In this document: positions 53,378 through 63,131 of the stretch, piece by piece
Layout: the number at the start of each line of letters is the position of its first letter
Numbering within the stretch: position 1 is the stretch's first letter
NCBI GenBank assembly: GCA_000156115.1
Contig: DS995276.1
Span: forward strand, 3,309,274 to 3,373,273
Source of the DNA: Rhodobacteraceae bacterium HTCC2083
GTDB taxonomy: Bacteria > Pseudomonadota > Alphaproteobacteria > Rhodobacterales > Rhodobacteraceae
Length of the DNA stretch: 64,000 nt
Direction of reading: 5' to 3'
The notes under the pieces: generated by a model
What the model was told of the DNA's origin: nothing
What the model saw: the letters and a program-made list of their open reading frames with translations, nothing else
The model's database searches: none
Program-made: the position numbers and the translations under genes

Positions 53378-53439
53378 CAGCCCTTTTGGTTTGCACATAA
53401 TTTGCCTATGCTTCGCTTTAGATAAGGGTGGGGACTGTC

Positions 53440-53934
53440 ATGGCAGATTCGATTGATTATGGAAATCTCATGCACACGGCGATGCGTGGACTGATCAAAA
53501 AGGTTCTGCTCGATGTGAAAGACCAAGGACTGCCCGGCGAACATCACTTCTTTATCACGTTTGATACCACCCACCCTGATGTGCAAATCGCAGATTGGTT
53601 GCGCGAACGCTATCCTGCAGAAATGACTGTCGTGGTACAGCATTGGTTCGACAATCTCGATATTCGCGATGACGGCTTTTCGATCACTTTGAACTTTGGC
53701 GACGCGCCAGAACCGCTGAATATCCCTTTTGATGCACTTCGCACTTTTGTTGATCCCTCCGTCGAATTCGGCCTGCGTTTTGAGGCGGACGAGGACGATG
53801 AAGAAGAACCAGCGCTGCATTCTGTTGACCAAGAGGCTCCCGAAACCGAACCTGCTGAGATCATGCTCGTCGATGAAGAAGATGCCCCTAAGAAGGATGC
53901 AGAGATCGTATCTTTGGATGCGTTTCGCAAGTAA
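53440..53934 (+). CDS. SspB-like ClpXP adaptor protein
   Basis: A 164-residue protein: an SspB core (IDYGNLMHTAMRGLIKKVLLDVKDQGLPGEHHFFITFDTTHPDV, WLRERYPAEMTVVVQHWFDNL, FGDAPEPLNIPFDAL) with a long acidic tail (EADEDDEEEPALHSVDQEAP) ending SLDAFRK. This layout is the alphaproteobacterial SspB: a peptide-binding domain for ssrA-tagged or other substrates and a tail that docks on ClpX. GGTGGGGACTGTC precedes the ATG at 53440. It is transcribed alone. Confidence 0.9.
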   Translation: MADSIDYGNLMHTAMRGLIKKVLLDVKDQGLPGEHHFFITFDTTHPDVQIADWLRERYPAEMTVVVQHWFDNLDIRDDGFSITLNFGDAPEPLNIPFDALRTFVDPSVEFGLRFEADEDDEEEPALHSVDQEAPETEPAEIMLVDEEDAPKKDAEIVSLDAFRK

Positions 53935-54031
53935 GGCGCGCGTTTTTACCTTTCTTTAATTGCACGCACATAGCTTTTCAGCGTAAACGGCATGCAATTG
54001 TATACCAGCCCCCGCATCTCAGGAGCGTCCC

Positions 54032-55423
54032 ATGTCCACGACCCGCACAGAAACCGACAGCTTTGGCCCATTAGAGGTTCCGACGGATAAGTATTGGGGC
54101 GCACAAACACAGCGCTCTTTGATGAACTTCCCGATTGGTTGGGAACAGCAGCCTGTTGCGATCGTGCGCGCGCTGGGAGTGATCAAAAAAGCCTGTGCGA
54201 TGGCAAACAAGACCTCGGGCGATCTGGACCCAAAACTAGCAGACGCGATTATCGAAGCGGCTGGCGAAGTGATCGACGGTAAGTTCGACGACAACTTCCC
54301 ATTGGTCGTGTGGCAGACCGGGTCCGGCACGCAATCCAACATGAATTCCAACGAAGTCATTGCTAATCGCGCGATTGAAATCTTGGGTGGTGTGATTGGA
54401 TCAAAAGACCCCGTGCACCCGAATGATCACTGCAATATGGGCCAATCCTCCAACGATACGTTTCCGACAGCGATGCATATCGCCGCTGCAATGATGGTGC
54501 GTGACACGCTGATGCCGGGCTTGCAGCAATTGCTGGCTGGCTTGGAAGCAAAAGCGGAAGAGTTTAAAGATATCATCAAGATTGGCCGCACCCATACTCA
54601 GGATGCGACGCCTTTGACCTTGGGTCAGGAATTTTCCGGCTATGCGCATCAGATCCGCCAAGGTATTGCGCGTGTGGAACTGACAATGGCTGGTATTTAC
54701 GAGCTTGCTCAAGGTGGCACGGCCGTTGGCACAGGTTTGAACACCAAACACGGGTGGAGCGAAACAGTCGCCGCCAATATGGCCGAGATCACGGGCCTGC
54801 CCTTCGTGACCGCGCCCAATAAATTCGAGGCACTCGCCGCACATGACGCAATGGTCTTCACTTCTGGTGCTTTGGCGACGGCTGCGGGATCTTGTTACAA
54901 AATCGCGTCCGATATGCGCCTTCTTGGCTCTGGCCCGCGCTCTGGCCTTGGCGAATTGATCCTGCCTGAAAACGAACCGGGCTCGAGCATTATGCCAGGC
55001 AAAGTGAACCCAACACAGGCCGAAGCCCTGACACAAGTGGCCGCACATGTGATGGGCAATGATGCTGCAATTAAATTTGCAGGTTCTCAAGGTCACTTTG
55101 AACTAAACGTCTACAACCCGATGATGAGCTATAACCTGTTGCAATCCATGCAACTTTTGGGTGATGCAACCGCAAGCTTCACTGAACGTATGCTCAACGG
55201 TACGCAAGCCAATGAGCCGCGCATCGAAAAGCTGATGAAGGAGAGCCTGATGTTGGTCACCGCCCTCGCGCCGACGATTGGCTATGACAACGCCACGAAG
55301 GTCGCCAAGACCGCGCATAAGAACGGTACAACACTGAAAGAAGAAGCGATTGCGCTTGGTTTTGTGGACGAGGAAACTTTTGACGCGGTTGTGCGCCCCG
55401 AAGACATGATCGGCCCCAAATAG
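54032..55423 (+). CDS. fumC: Fumarate hydratase, class II
   Basis: A 463-residue iron-independent fumarase with the superfamily signature [16 protein letters not shown]. Other markers are [55 protein letters not shown] (active-site H) and [19 protein letters not shown]. It hydrates fumarate to malate. It is followed without a gap by a DUF4169 gene, a typical alphaproteobacterial pairing. Confidence 0.97.
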   Translation: MSTTRTETDSFGPLEVPTDKYWGAQTQRSLMNFPIGWEQQPVAIVRALGVIKKACAMANKTSGDLDPKLADAIIEAAGEVIDGKFDDNFPLVVWQTGSGTQSNMNSNEVIANRAIEILGGVIGSKDPVHPNDHCNMGQSSNDTFPTAMHIAAAMMVRDTLMPGLQQLLAGLEAKAEEFKDIIKIGRTHTQDATPLTLGQEFSGYAHQIRQGIARVELTMAGIYELAQGGTAVGTGLNTKHGWSETVAANMAEITGLPFVTAPNKFEALAAHDAMVFTSGALATAAGSCYKIASDMRLLGSGPRSGLGELILPENEPGSSIMPGKVNPTQAEALTQVAAHVMGNDAAIKFAGSQGHFELNVYNPMMSYNLLQSMQLLGDATASFTERMLNGTQANEPRIEKLMKESLMLVTALAPTIGYDNATKVAKTAHKNGTTLKEEAIALGFVDEETFDAVVRPEDMIGPK

Positions 55424-55606
55424 ATGAACACGCCGGTCAATCTTAATCGGTTTCGCAAACAAAAAGCGCGGGCTGACGATAAAGCCCGCGCAGATCAAAA
55501 TGCTGCGCTGCACGGATTAAGCAAAGCGCAGCGGGAGCTGGAAAAAGCGAAAAATACGCTCTCCAAACGCACGTTGAATGGGCTCGAGCGCGACAAATTA
55601 AAGTAA
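55424..55606 (+). CDS. DUF4169 family small basic protein
   Basis: A 60-residue highly charged protein, MNTPVNLNRFRKQKARADDK and then an Ala/Lys-rich helix, ending SKRTLNGLERDKLK. The NLNRFRKQKARA start is diagnostic of DUF4169, a family found immediately after fumC in Rhodobacteraceae. The start codon directly follows the fumC stop. The function is unknown. Confidence 0.88.
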   Translation: MNTPVNLNRFRKQKARADDKARADQNAALHGLSKAQRELEKAKNTLSKRTLNGLERDKLK

Positions 55607-55671
55607 ATTCAAAATATCGCCGTATTTCTCTGGCATAATCATCTCTAATCTAGCGATGACGAGAAATTAAG

Positions 55672-55839
55672 ATGCGCCAACCAGAACAAAACAAAGACGT
55701 TCCAAGATCTCGGGTTATCGCGATTCGTATAGCTCGGCGCTATTTGAAGCGTAACACTGGAACACTGGCACGAGTTCTGAACGCGTACCAAAGTGCTGCG
55801 CATACAGGCACCCAAATCGGATTTTTACCGGAGCAATGA
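55672..55839 (+). CDS. Possible 55-residue basic protein, coupled to the ribbon-helix-helix gene
   Basis: An open frame MRQPEQNKDVPRSRVIAIRI leads to TQIGFLPEQ with a stop at 55837-55839. The stop overlaps the ATG of the next gene (ATGA), a pattern seen between many real genes in this window. The product is basic and shows no known domain. The ribosome-binding site (GAGAAATTAAG) is weak. It may instead be untranslated leader. Confidence 0.35.
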   Translation: MRQPEQNKDVPRSRVIAIRIARRYLKRNTGTLARVLNAYQSAAHTGTQIGFLPEQ

Positions 55840-56054
55840 TGCAACGTCCACAAAAACGCAGCCTCACTTTGAAAGGTCATCGCACGTCGGTGTCTTTAGA
55901 GGATGCATTTTGGGATGCATTTCGTGACATCGCACAGAGTAGAAACCGCGCTGTCAATGACTTAGCCGCTGAAATTGATGCTATGCGCGGCACTGATTGT
56001 GGACTTGCCTCAGCAATTCGTTTGTTCGTTCTTGAACAGTCTCGCCGTTCCTAG
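55836..56054 (+). CDS. Ribbon-helix-helix domain protein (PF13467-like)
   Basis: A 72-residue protein. It has KRSLTLKGHRTSVSLEDAFWDAFRDIAQSRNRAVNDLAAEIDAMRG followed by GLASAIRLFVLEQ, the RHH_4 pattern: a beta strand then two helices, forming a dimeric DNA-binding fold. Such proteins follow fumC and the DUF4169 gene in related genomes. Two consecutive ATGs (55836, 55839) are possible starts. The P450 gene converges just after its stop. Confidence 0.88.
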   Translation: MMQRPQKRSLTLKGHRTSVSLEDAFWDAFRDIAQSRNRAVNDLAAEIDAMRGTDCGLASAIRLFVLEQSRRS

Positions 56055-56061
56055 TTCGTAT

Positions 56062-57423
56062 TTAGCGCGGGTCTAGACGTAGGAAAATCCCATCTTTAGA
56101 GCGCACTGTCAGATGCGCGACAGGCTCTGGCGCAGGCCTATCCGTCAAACTTACGCGGTATTTCCGCAAGATCATCGATAAGATCAACACCCCCTCGATC
56201 ATCGCAAAACCCGCCCCCGTGCACACGCGCGGTCCCGCAGAAAACGGCATATAGGCATCGCGCATACAGGTTTTGCCATTTTCGGTGCCCCAACGTGCGG
56301 GATCAAAGCCATCAGGATTCTCCCACATGCGTTCGTGACGATGCAAGTGCCACGGGCTAAGCACGATCTGACTACCCGCTTGCACATCACGTTTGCGAAA
56401 CTCTTCGGGACAAGTGTTTTGGCGCACCATCATTGGCACTGGCGGGTACAAGCGCAGCGCTTCGCGAAACACATCGCGACTGATGCGTAGCTTGGCCACC
56501 GCACTGAAATCATTGGCGAGGCCTATCTCAGCCTCTGCCGCGACATTGTCCTGCCAATCAGGGAATTGCGCCATTAGATAGAACGTCCACGCCAAAGCGG
56601 AAGCGCTGGTTTCATGGCCCGCCAGAAAGAAAATTGCGACCTGATCGACCATTTCTTCGGTCGTGAAGGTCTCTCCAGTCACAGGATCAGCGGTTGTCAT
56701 GATCTTGCTAGCCAAATCGTTAGGCGCTGTGCCAGCATCGATTTCTGCCATGCGCTCACTGGTCAATTTGGTGATCAATCCGCGAATTTTGGCGGCCGCT
56801 CCACGAGTATCACGGTGAAAAAATCGCGGAAGCCATCGAGGCATCGGGATAAACGCTGCAATGTTTAGGATCGGCTGTGTGCGCTGATATGTGCGGAACT
56901 CGTGAAAAACCTTACTTGCGATTTCATGCTCAATGGGGATCGAAAACAAAGTTCGAAAGATCACATCGGCCGCCGCGTGGCTTGTATGCTCTTCGATCTC
57001 GACCTCACCCCCTTGAAACTCCGCCAAGCGTGCGACTGCCGCTTCGGAGGCGTCCCAAATTGCGGAAAATGTCTCACGTAGACGGCCACCTTCAAAGGCG
57101 GGATCAATAATCCGGCGTTGACGCTTCCATGTCTCGCCATTGGTCAGAAAGACGCTTTCCCCGAGCAAGGGCCGCAGCCCTTCGCTGATGCGTCCGCTCT
57201 TAGGGAAATCATCAGGACGCTCTTTCAGGACGGTTTTCAAAAGGTCCGTGTCATTCACCAGATAGGATCGAAAGAAAGGCGTGCGAAATTCGGCCATCCA
57301 TGCGCGGTAAAGACGCGCGGGCTGAGCGGACAGAATATCTGCGCGAAATAGCTTTGCATATTGGCGCAAGCTCACTTTTTCCACGCGGGACTTGGGTTTA
57401 GGTGGCAAGATAGGTTGGGTCAT
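56062..57423 (-). CDS. Cytochrome P450
   Basis: A 453-residue soluble P450. The I-helix reads FFLAGHETSASALAW, the ExxR pair is in FREALRLYPPVP, and the heme-cysteine loop is FSAGPRVCTGAGFAM (Cys about 400). The N-terminus has no membrane anchor. The start overlaps the stop of the upstream membrane hydrolase by four bases, implying translational coupling. It inserts one oxygen into an unknown, probably lipophilic, substrate. No ferredoxin partner is adjacent. Confidence 0.93.
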   Translation of the reverse strand: MTQPILPPKPKSRVEKVSLRQYAKLFRADILSAQPARLYRAWMAEFRTPFFRSYLVNDTDLLKTVLKERPDDFPKSGRISEGLRPLLGESVFLTNGETWKRQRRIIDPAFEGGRLRETFSAIWDASEAAVARLAEFQGGEVEIEEHTSHAAADVIFRTLFSIPIEHEIASKVFHEFRTYQRTQPILNIAAFIPMPRWLPRFFHRDTRGAAAKIRGLITKLTSERMAEIDAGTAPNDLASKIMTTADPVTGETFTTEEMVDQVAIFFLAGHETSASALAWTFYLMAQFPDWQDNVAAEAEIGLANDFSAVAKLRISRDVFREALRLYPPVPMMVRQNTCPEEFRKRDVQAGSQIVLSPWHLHRHERMWENPDGFDPARWGTENGKTCMRDAYMPFSAGPRVCTGAGFAMIEGVLILSMILRKYRVSLTDRPAPEPVAHLTVRSKDGIFLRLDPR

Positions 57424-58655
57424 GGCGCGGTCGATGTGAAACGGTTCACAGGCGTTTCGATCCGACTTTTTGAGGCGGGGCGTCCTTCGTATCGCTTCGC
57501 AAGTGTCATCGGACCTGCGGTGATTAGGAAGTAGTCATAGTCCTTCGGCGCATCAAACGCGCAGAGGTATTGGAAATGCAGACGAAAGAACTTCCAGCGC
57601 AATTCAGCCCAACGTTCTGGGCTAAGCGATTGGGTGAAAGCCGCTGAAAACACAAGCGGTTGCAGCTTTTCAGGTGGTGCGACGCCACTCACGCTTACCG
57701 GATCACAGAGCGCAAAGGCGCAGCCATCACCGGGCGCTGTGACATCAACCCAGAACGGAGTTTGCTGCTGGGACAGATAGGTCAGGTCCGCGCGCAAACG
57801 CCATGCGTTAGGCAAGAAGGATACCATGGGCACCACTTGGCCAAGCGTCAGAAAGCTCAGCGTTGGACTATCCGCAGGTAAACGCCTTGCCCGCAAAAGA
57901 TCGGCGAGCACCGACACACCGATATGCGCGCCCGAGGAATGACCGACGACCAAAACCTCATCCACATCAGAGCGTAGCGCCTCACCAATGCGGTCCACAA
58001 ACTCGCCCATACGCGTCTCAAGCTCTGGCGGGTTCGCACCTTTCGTGCGTGCGGAATAGGCGTAGTCATGCATGAGGTAATAAGCGAAAAACTTGTTATC
58101 CTTGCGGCGAAAGAAATCGAGAATACAGTAGGCAAACATGGAGCCAAAGCCCCAGCCAAGCACAACGCCCAACATATTCGGCACAAACACCTGCATCAAT
58201 TGTGCGAGACCATAAGCGGCGAGCCATGCCAACACGGCTTGCAAAACCAAGAACCCGACAGGATAAAGTGCTGCAATCACCGGCCCCTTTCGCAGACGCA
58301 TCAGCCGCCACAAAGCCCCAGATCCGATGTAGGTCCACGCTGTGCGCAACATAACGCCATATGTCGGCAAAATCCCCATATCCATGCTGGTTTTGACCAT
58401 ATCGGCCCAGTAGAGCACTTGGATCTCGCTCTCGATCTCTGTGTCATCAATCGCAGCGCTCACGTGCCAGCCATAAAGACCTTTGCCCTCTTTTGGCTTC
58501 AACCCAATCTCATATCCTGAAATATCGGCTTGGGCAGCGCTTTCTTTGCGGTAAAGTTCGCGGTAACGACGTGGATGGAACGGGTCATAGCCCGGAATGT
58601 AGAACACCCGCCGCTTGCGTACCGTTTTGCGCTCAACCGAATTTTGCTCACTCAT
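57420..58655 (-). CDS. Membrane protein with alpha/beta-hydrolase (GHSSG) domain, coupled to a P450
   Basis: A 411-residue protein. The first 30 residues include RRVFYIPGYDPFHPRRYRELYRKE. Three hydrophobic segments follow (ALYPVGFLVLQAVLAWLAAYG, NMLGVVLGWGFGSMFAYCIL). Then a lipase-like elbow VLVVGHSSGAHIGVSVLADLL places the nucleophile serine in GHSSG. The C-terminal half has a long tail with TSVDVTAPGDGC-like sequence (FWVDVTAPGDG). I do not recognise a named family. Pairing with a P450 by an ATGA overlap suggests they act on the same lipid or ester substrate. Confidence 0.7.
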   Translation of the reverse strand: MSEQNSVERKTVRKRRVFYIPGYDPFHPRRYRELYRKESAAQADISGYEIGLKPKEGKGLYGWHVSAAIDDTEIESEIQVLYWADMVKTSMDMGILPTYGVMLRTAWTYIGSGALWRLMRLRKGPVIAALYPVGFLVLQAVLAWLAAYGLAQLMQVFVPNMLGVVLGWGFGSMFAYCILDFFRRKDNKFFAYYLMHDYAYSARTKGANPPELETRMGEFVDRIGEALRSDVDEVLVVGHSSGAHIGVSVLADLLRARRLPADSPTLSFLTLGQVVPMVSFLPNAWRLRADLTYLSQQQTPFWVDVTAPGDGCAFALCDPVSVSGVAPPEKLQPLVFSAAFTQSLSPERWAELRWKFFRLHFQYLCAFDAPKDYDYFLITAGPMTLAKRYEGRPASKSRIETPVNRFTSTAP

Positions 58656-58714
58656 GCTGATCAGCCCTCTAGGCCCAGCTTTAGGCTAGCGCACGGATTT
58701 GGCAAGGGTATGAC

Positions 58715-59467
58715 CTAGCCAATAAGGCCAAGTGCGGGAAATGTTTCCAATAACCAGAAGGCGAAGAGCGAGAATGCCCCCGTGATCATCGCGAGCCCGA
58801 CAAGGATCAAAAGCACGCCGGAGATCTTCTCGATCAGCCCCATGTGGCGTTTAAACAGGTTCATCACGCCCATCGCACGATCAATGAAGAACGCGGCCAG
58901 CAGGAACGGGATACCAAGGCCGAGTGCGTATATCCCAAGGAGCATGGTGCCGCGCAGCACGTCCGCTTCTGACGCGGCAAGTGACAGGATTGCCCCGAGT
59001 TGCGGGCCAATGCAGGGTGTCCAACCAAATGCGAACGCGAGACCCAAAACATATGCGCCAAACGCACTGCCACCGCGATCGCCTGCATCAAGACGCGCTT
59101 CACGGTTCAAGAAGCCTATGCGGAAAATGCCTAGAAAATGCAGACCGAAGATGATGATAACAATACCCGCAATTTGACCGAAGAGTACTTGGTTCTGCAA
59201 GAAGAACGCACCGAATATAGAGGCTGTGAAGCCAAGCAACAAAAAGATCGTCGACAGCCCCATCACAAAGAATATCGCAGCGATTCCTGTTTGACGACGC
59301 CCGGCTTTTGTACCTTGCATCTCTGGCAAGCTGATGCCGCTCATGTAGGCCAGATACGGCGGCACAATGGGCAGCACGCACGGGCTGAGGAACGATACGA
59401 TCCCTGCCAAAAGGGCGACGAGCATTGCAGGTGCAAGGCCGAGGGATATGAGGTCAATTTCTGCCAT
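58715..59467 (-). CDS. ccdA: Cytochrome c biogenesis protein CcdA (DsbD-like)
   Basis: A 250-residue inner-membrane protein with six hydrophobic segments. The conserved cysteines appear in SFLSPCVLPIVPPYLAYMSG and in FGWTPCIGPQLGAILSLA. It passes electrons from cytoplasmic thioredoxin to periplasmic thiol proteins used in cytochrome c maturation. It is transcribed alone and divergent from tusA. Confidence 0.94.
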   Translation of the reverse strand: MAEIDLISLGLAPAMLVALLAGIVSFLSPCVLPIVPPYLAYMSGISLPEMQGTKAGRRQTGIAAIFFVMGLSTIFLLLGFTASIFGAFFLQNQVLFGQIAGIVIIIFGLHFLGIFRIGFLNREARLDAGDRGGSAFGAYVLGLAFAFGWTPCIGPQLGAILSLAASEADVLRGTMLLGIYALGLGIPFLLAAFFIDRAMGVMNLFKRHMGLIEKISGVLLILVGLAMITGAFSLFAFWLLETFPALGLIG

Positions 59468-59540
59468 AATGCCACTTAGCCCAAGTGTGCACGGGATGAA
59501 AAGTCACAAGGGCGTGGACAGATTGAAACATCACGCTTAG

Positions 59541-59774
59541 ATGGTCTTTATGAAACACGAACTTGATGCGATTGGTCTTTTGTGTCCGCTGCCCGTTTTA
59601 AAAGCGCGCAAGCGTTTGCAACCTTTGGCCATGGGGGACACGCTGGAAATGCGCGCTGATGATCCTGCGGCGATCGTTGACGTGCCGCATTTCTGCGCAG
59701 AGGCGGGACATGAACTGGTTGAGATGCGTGACGATGGCGCAGCGCAGATCTATGTGATCCGCAAAGGCCGTTAA
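59541..59774 (+). CDS. TusA-family sulfurtransferase
   Basis: A 77-residue protein. The active-site cysteine is in LDAIGLLCPLPVLKARKRL (LCPxPxxxxK) near residue 15, followed by MRADDPAAIVDVPHFC and ending QIYVIRKGR. TusA-like proteins relay sulfur for thiolation, molybdopterin and redox pathways. The ATG at 59550 (MKHELD) is an alternative start. The terminator at 59782-59809 follows. Confidence 0.9.
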   Translation: MVFMKHELDAIGLLCPLPVLKARKRLQPLAMGDTLEMRADDPAAIVDVPHFCAEAGHELVEMRDDGAAQIYVIRKGR

Positions 59775-59781
59775 CAACGAA

Positions 59782-59809
59782 AAACGCCGCATTCAATGAT
59801 GCAGCGTTT
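59782..59809. terminator. Bidirectional terminator between tusA and rne
   Basis: AAACGCCGCAT (59782-59792) pairs with ATGCAGCGTTT (59799-59809) with one C-A mismatch, around loop TCAATG. T-rich sequence follows on the plus strand and an A-run precedes on the left, so it can serve both converging genes. Confidence 0.75.
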
Positions 59810-59831
59810 GTCTATTTTTATTTGATCTAAG

Positions 59832-62561
59832 TTACTTACCCAGAGACCACCAACCGCGCCGCTTTGGCTTAGTCGGCTCTACTGAGGCGAGCACCTCAGG
59901 TTCGCTCTTCGGCTCTGGTACAGGTGCGGGTTCTGGAGCAGGCTCAGGTGCCGCTTTAACCACAGGTTCCGGTGCAGGCTCTGCTGCAACAGGCGCTGGT
60001 GCTTCTTCTGAAACAACTGGTGCCGCGTCGACCGCAACTTCTTCAGATTTGGCGACCTTGGGTTTGCGCGCACGTGGTTTGCGCTTTGGCTTTTCCGGTG
60101 CAGCCTCTGCTTCAACTTCCTCAACTGGCGCGTCGCTTACGACATCTGCTTCGCTCGTCTCAGCGACCGCATCCACCTCTTCGACCTTTGGCTTTGCGCG
60201 ACTGCGCGAACGTCTGACACGCTTTGGCTTCTCGCTTGCTTCAGCGTCTGCGTTTGGCGCGTCTTCCACTGGCGCAGGCGCTGCATCTCCGTTCGCATCA
60301 CCCTCTGAAGGAGTTTCTGAGGTTTCAGCCGCAACCGCGCCCTCTTCGCCTTGTTCACCCTGCTGTACGTCCGTACCACCAGAATTGTTTTTCTTACCAC
60401 CCCGACGACGACGACGACGACGCTTTTTGGGCTTGTCTTCACCGTCATGCTCTTGGGTTTCGACTGCAGCAAGCGCTTCGTCTTCCTCCACGTCGCTCAC
60501 ATCTTCATCGACCTGATCCATTATGGATGTATCGACAGAGACGACATGCGCGGTCGGCTCCGGCACAATGCGCGTAGCAGTTTTAAATTTCTCCAACGCG
60601 AAATCGGGGCTGACCATATGCGGGTCGCCCTCAATACGCACGGACAGGCCATAGCGAAGCTCGATCTGCGCGATATGCTCGCGTTTCTGGTTCATCAGAT
60701 AGTTACAGATAGCAATTGGACAGCGCACAAGCACTTCGCGTGAGCGACGGCGCACGCCCTCCTCCTCGATCTGGCGCAGAATATTCAACGCCATGTTATC
60801 ATCAGAGCGGATCAAGCCTGTACCATGGCACGATGGGCAAGGCGCAGTCGTCGCTTCGATCATGCCGGGGCGCAAACGCTGGCGCGACATTTCCATAAGG
60901 CCAAAGCCGGAAATGCGACCAACTTGGATACGCGCGCGATCAGACTTCAACTTGTCCTTCATGCGCTTTTCAACCGCTGCGTTGTTCTTACGCTCGTCCA
61001 TGTCGATGAAGTCGATGACGATCAAGCCCGCAAGGTCACGCAGACGCAATTGACGCGCCACTTCTTCGGCCGCTTCAAGGTTAGTCTTGGTCGCTGTGTC
61101 CTCAATGGAGCCTTCTTTGGTCGCACGACCAGAGTTCACGTCAACCGCAACCAGGGCTTCGGTGGTGTCAATCACGATATAACCGCCAGATTTCAGCTGT
61201 ACGGTCGGATTAAACATACCCGACAGATAGCTTTCCACCTGATAACGCGCGAACAATGGCATGGGCTCCGTGTAGAGCTTCACGTTTTTCGCGTGCGACG
61301 GCATGATCATCTTCATAAAGTCTTTCGCCGTGCGATATCCGCGCTCGCCTTCAACAAACACTTCATCGATGTCGCGGTTATAAAGATCGCGGATCGAACG
61401 TTTGATCAGATCGCCTTCCTCATAAATCTTCGCGGGGGCGATGGATTTAAGGGTCAGTTCGCGAATTTGCTCCCAAAGGCGTTGCAGATATTCGTAGTCG
61501 CGCTTGATCTCAGTCTTGGTGCGTTTGGCACCAGCGGTGCGCACAATCAATCCAGCACCCTGGGGCACTTCTATTTCGTTCGCTATCTCTTTGAGTTTCT
61601 TACGATCTACGGCGTTGGTGATCTTGCGGGAAATGCCGCCACCACGAGCAGTGTTTGGCATAAGAACGCAGTAACGCCCTGCCAAAGACAGGTAGGTCGT
61701 TAGCGCCGCGCCTTTGTTGCCGCGCTCTTCTTTAACAACTTGAACCAAAAGAATTTGGCGCACTTTTACGACTTCTTGGATCTTGTAACGACGTGGGCGC
61801 GGTTTGCGCGGTGGGCGAATGTCCTCAACGTCATCATCATCCGCAACGGATTCGATGTTTTCATCACGCTGCGTCGCCTTCTTGGCTTTACGCGCGTGAT
61901 CGTCCTCGACCTCATCATCATCTGACTCAGCAGCTGCGACTTCCTCCGCAGGCACATCCGCGTCAGCGTCTACCTCTGGTGCAGTCTCCTCGACTGCTTC
62001 ATCTGCAACAGATGTTTCCACGGGCGTTTCCGCAACCGTCTCCATCGGGGATGGTCCCTCTGGTACAGCCTCGACCGTTTCCACAGCCACGTCGCCCAGA
62101 TCAATTGTTTCCATGCCAGCGATATCACCAGACGTGGTGTCTTCCGGCGACTCTATCTCTTTACTGACGACCGCATCATCGCTTGACGCCTCAGCAGCTT
62201 TCGCGGAGGAGCGGCGACGACGGCGCGGCTTGGGTTTATCTTGCTCTTCATCGCGCAGGCGCAGGCTTTCTGCATAGGCGCGCTCTTCCTCCATCAAGGC
62301 CTCACGGTCCGCGACGGGGATCTGATAGTAATCAGGATGTATCTCAGAGAACGCTAGAAAACCGTGACGGTTCCCACCATAATCTACGAAGGCCGCCTGA
62401 AGCGACGGCTCAACCCGTGTTACTTTTGCAAGATAGATGTTGCCAGCAAGCTGGCGTTTGTTTTCTGATTCAAAATCAAATTCTTCGACCTTGTTTCCGT
62501 CGACCACAACAACGCGCGTTTCTTCCGCGTGGGTGGCATCGATAAGCATTTTCTTAGCCAT
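59832..62561 (-). CDS. rne: Ribonuclease E
   Basis: A 909-residue endoribonuclease. The N-terminal S1 domain is split by a long acidic insertion (about residues 110-255) as usual in alphaproteobacteria; TYLSLAGRYCVLMPNTARGGGISRKI follows. The catalytic core has ALVAVDVNSGRAT, the metal site LAGLIVIDFIDMDERKNN and the Zn-link CPSCHGTG (about residues 555-562). The C-terminal third is disordered, rich in Lys/Arg (KKRRRRRRRGGKKNN) and Pro-Ala-Glu repeats ending KRRGWWSLGK, where degradosome partners bind. It initiates mRNA decay and processes rRNA and tRNA. Confidence 0.97.
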   Translation of the reverse strand: MAKKMLIDATHAEETRVVVVDGNKVEEFDFESENKRQLAGNIYLAKVTRVEPSLQAAFVDYGGNRHGFLAFSEIHPDYYQIPVADREALMEEERAYAESLRLRDEEQDKPKPRRRRRSSAKAAEASSDDAVVSKEIESPEDTTSGDIAGMETIDLGDVAVETVEAVPEGPSPMETVAETPVETSVADEAVEETAPEVDADADVPAEEVAAAESDDDEVEDDHARKAKKATQRDENIESVADDDDVEDIRPPRKPRPRRYKIQEVVKVRQILLVQVVKEERGNKGAALTTYLSLAGRYCVLMPNTARGGGISRKITNAVDRKKLKEIANEIEVPQGAGLIVRTAGAKRTKTEIKRDYEYLQRLWEQIRELTLKSIAPAKIYEEGDLIKRSIRDLYNRDIDEVFVEGERGYRTAKDFMKMIMPSHAKNVKLYTEPMPLFARYQVESYLSGMFNPTVQLKSGGYIVIDTTEALVAVDVNSGRATKEGSIEDTATKTNLEAAEEVARQLRLRDLAGLIVIDFIDMDERKNNAAVEKRMKDKLKSDRARIQVGRISGFGLMEMSRQRLRPGMIEATTAPCPSCHGTGLIRSDDNMALNILRQIEEEGVRRRSREVLVRCPIAICNYLMNQKREHIAQIELRYGLSVRIEGDPHMVSPDFALEKFKTATRIVPEPTAHVVSVDTSIMDQVDEDVSDVEEDEALAAVETQEHDGEDKPKKRRRRRRRGGKKNNSGGTDVQQGEQGEEGAVAAETSETPSEGDANGDAAPAPVEDAPNADAEASEKPKRVRRSRSRAKPKVEEVDAVAETSEADVVSDAPVEEVEAEAAPEKPKRKPRARKPKVAKSEEVAVDAAPVVSEEAPAPVAAEPAPEPVVKAAPEPAPEPAPVPEPKSEPEVLASVEPTKPKRRGWWSLGK

Positions 62562-63131
62562 GATATCCGATTGCGCCTGACACAGCTTACAATGGCCCGA
62601 TCAAATGCATGATCTGGCGGTCCATTTGTACACTGTGTGGGACGTCTATTTGTGGCGATAGTGCGCGCACGGCGGCAGAGCCCTTGCGGGGCTCCTGCTC
62701 TCAAACTCATAACCTGCGCACGCTTCATCGCGTTTCTTCTCCGACACGTCACATCGTTACCAATGGCGTGCCCGTTAAAATGCCGCTCTTCAAATCAAAG
62801 AAACGGCGCGTCGTAAGGTCGTTTGACATCTATTTTAACCAGATCATCAAAAGACCGTATCGGTCTGCGTCCAATCGACATTGCTTCAAGCAAAGTGGGA
62901 CGCAGCGAAACTCTCCCGGGCCATGTTTGCGAGGCAACCACGATCCGTACTTCATACATAGGGTCTAAGCGGGTCACTCTGCAATGGGTAAAAGCGCGCA
63001 AATTGCGATATCCGCGAAGGACGCTTTGGTTGTGAGATACCTCACAAAGACCCCAATTCCGGCAAACTACAGCCCACAACCCCAGCCAAGCCTATTCCTA
63101 TAAACTAGCAATCGGCATGAAAGGATACCAA
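62562..63131 (-). other. Long region upstream of rne, probably its leader and promoter
   Basis: About 570 bases without a convincing gene. RNase E genes often have long leaders through which the enzyme controls its own mRNA, so part of this is probably transcribed. A GC-rich hairpin GAGCCC/GGGCTC lies at 62678-62694. Short frames on both strands (for example 62795-63079 minus) have no ribosome-binding site or family resemblance. Confidence 0.45.

Noticed and set aside
60351..61703. Long plus-strand frames opposite rne
   Set aside because: They mirror the repetitive Lys/Glu/Ala-rich coding of RNase E and show no independent support.
62795..63079. 94-codon minus-strand frame upstream of rne
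   Set aside because: Atypical composition, no family resemblance, no ribosome-binding site; better read as rne leader.
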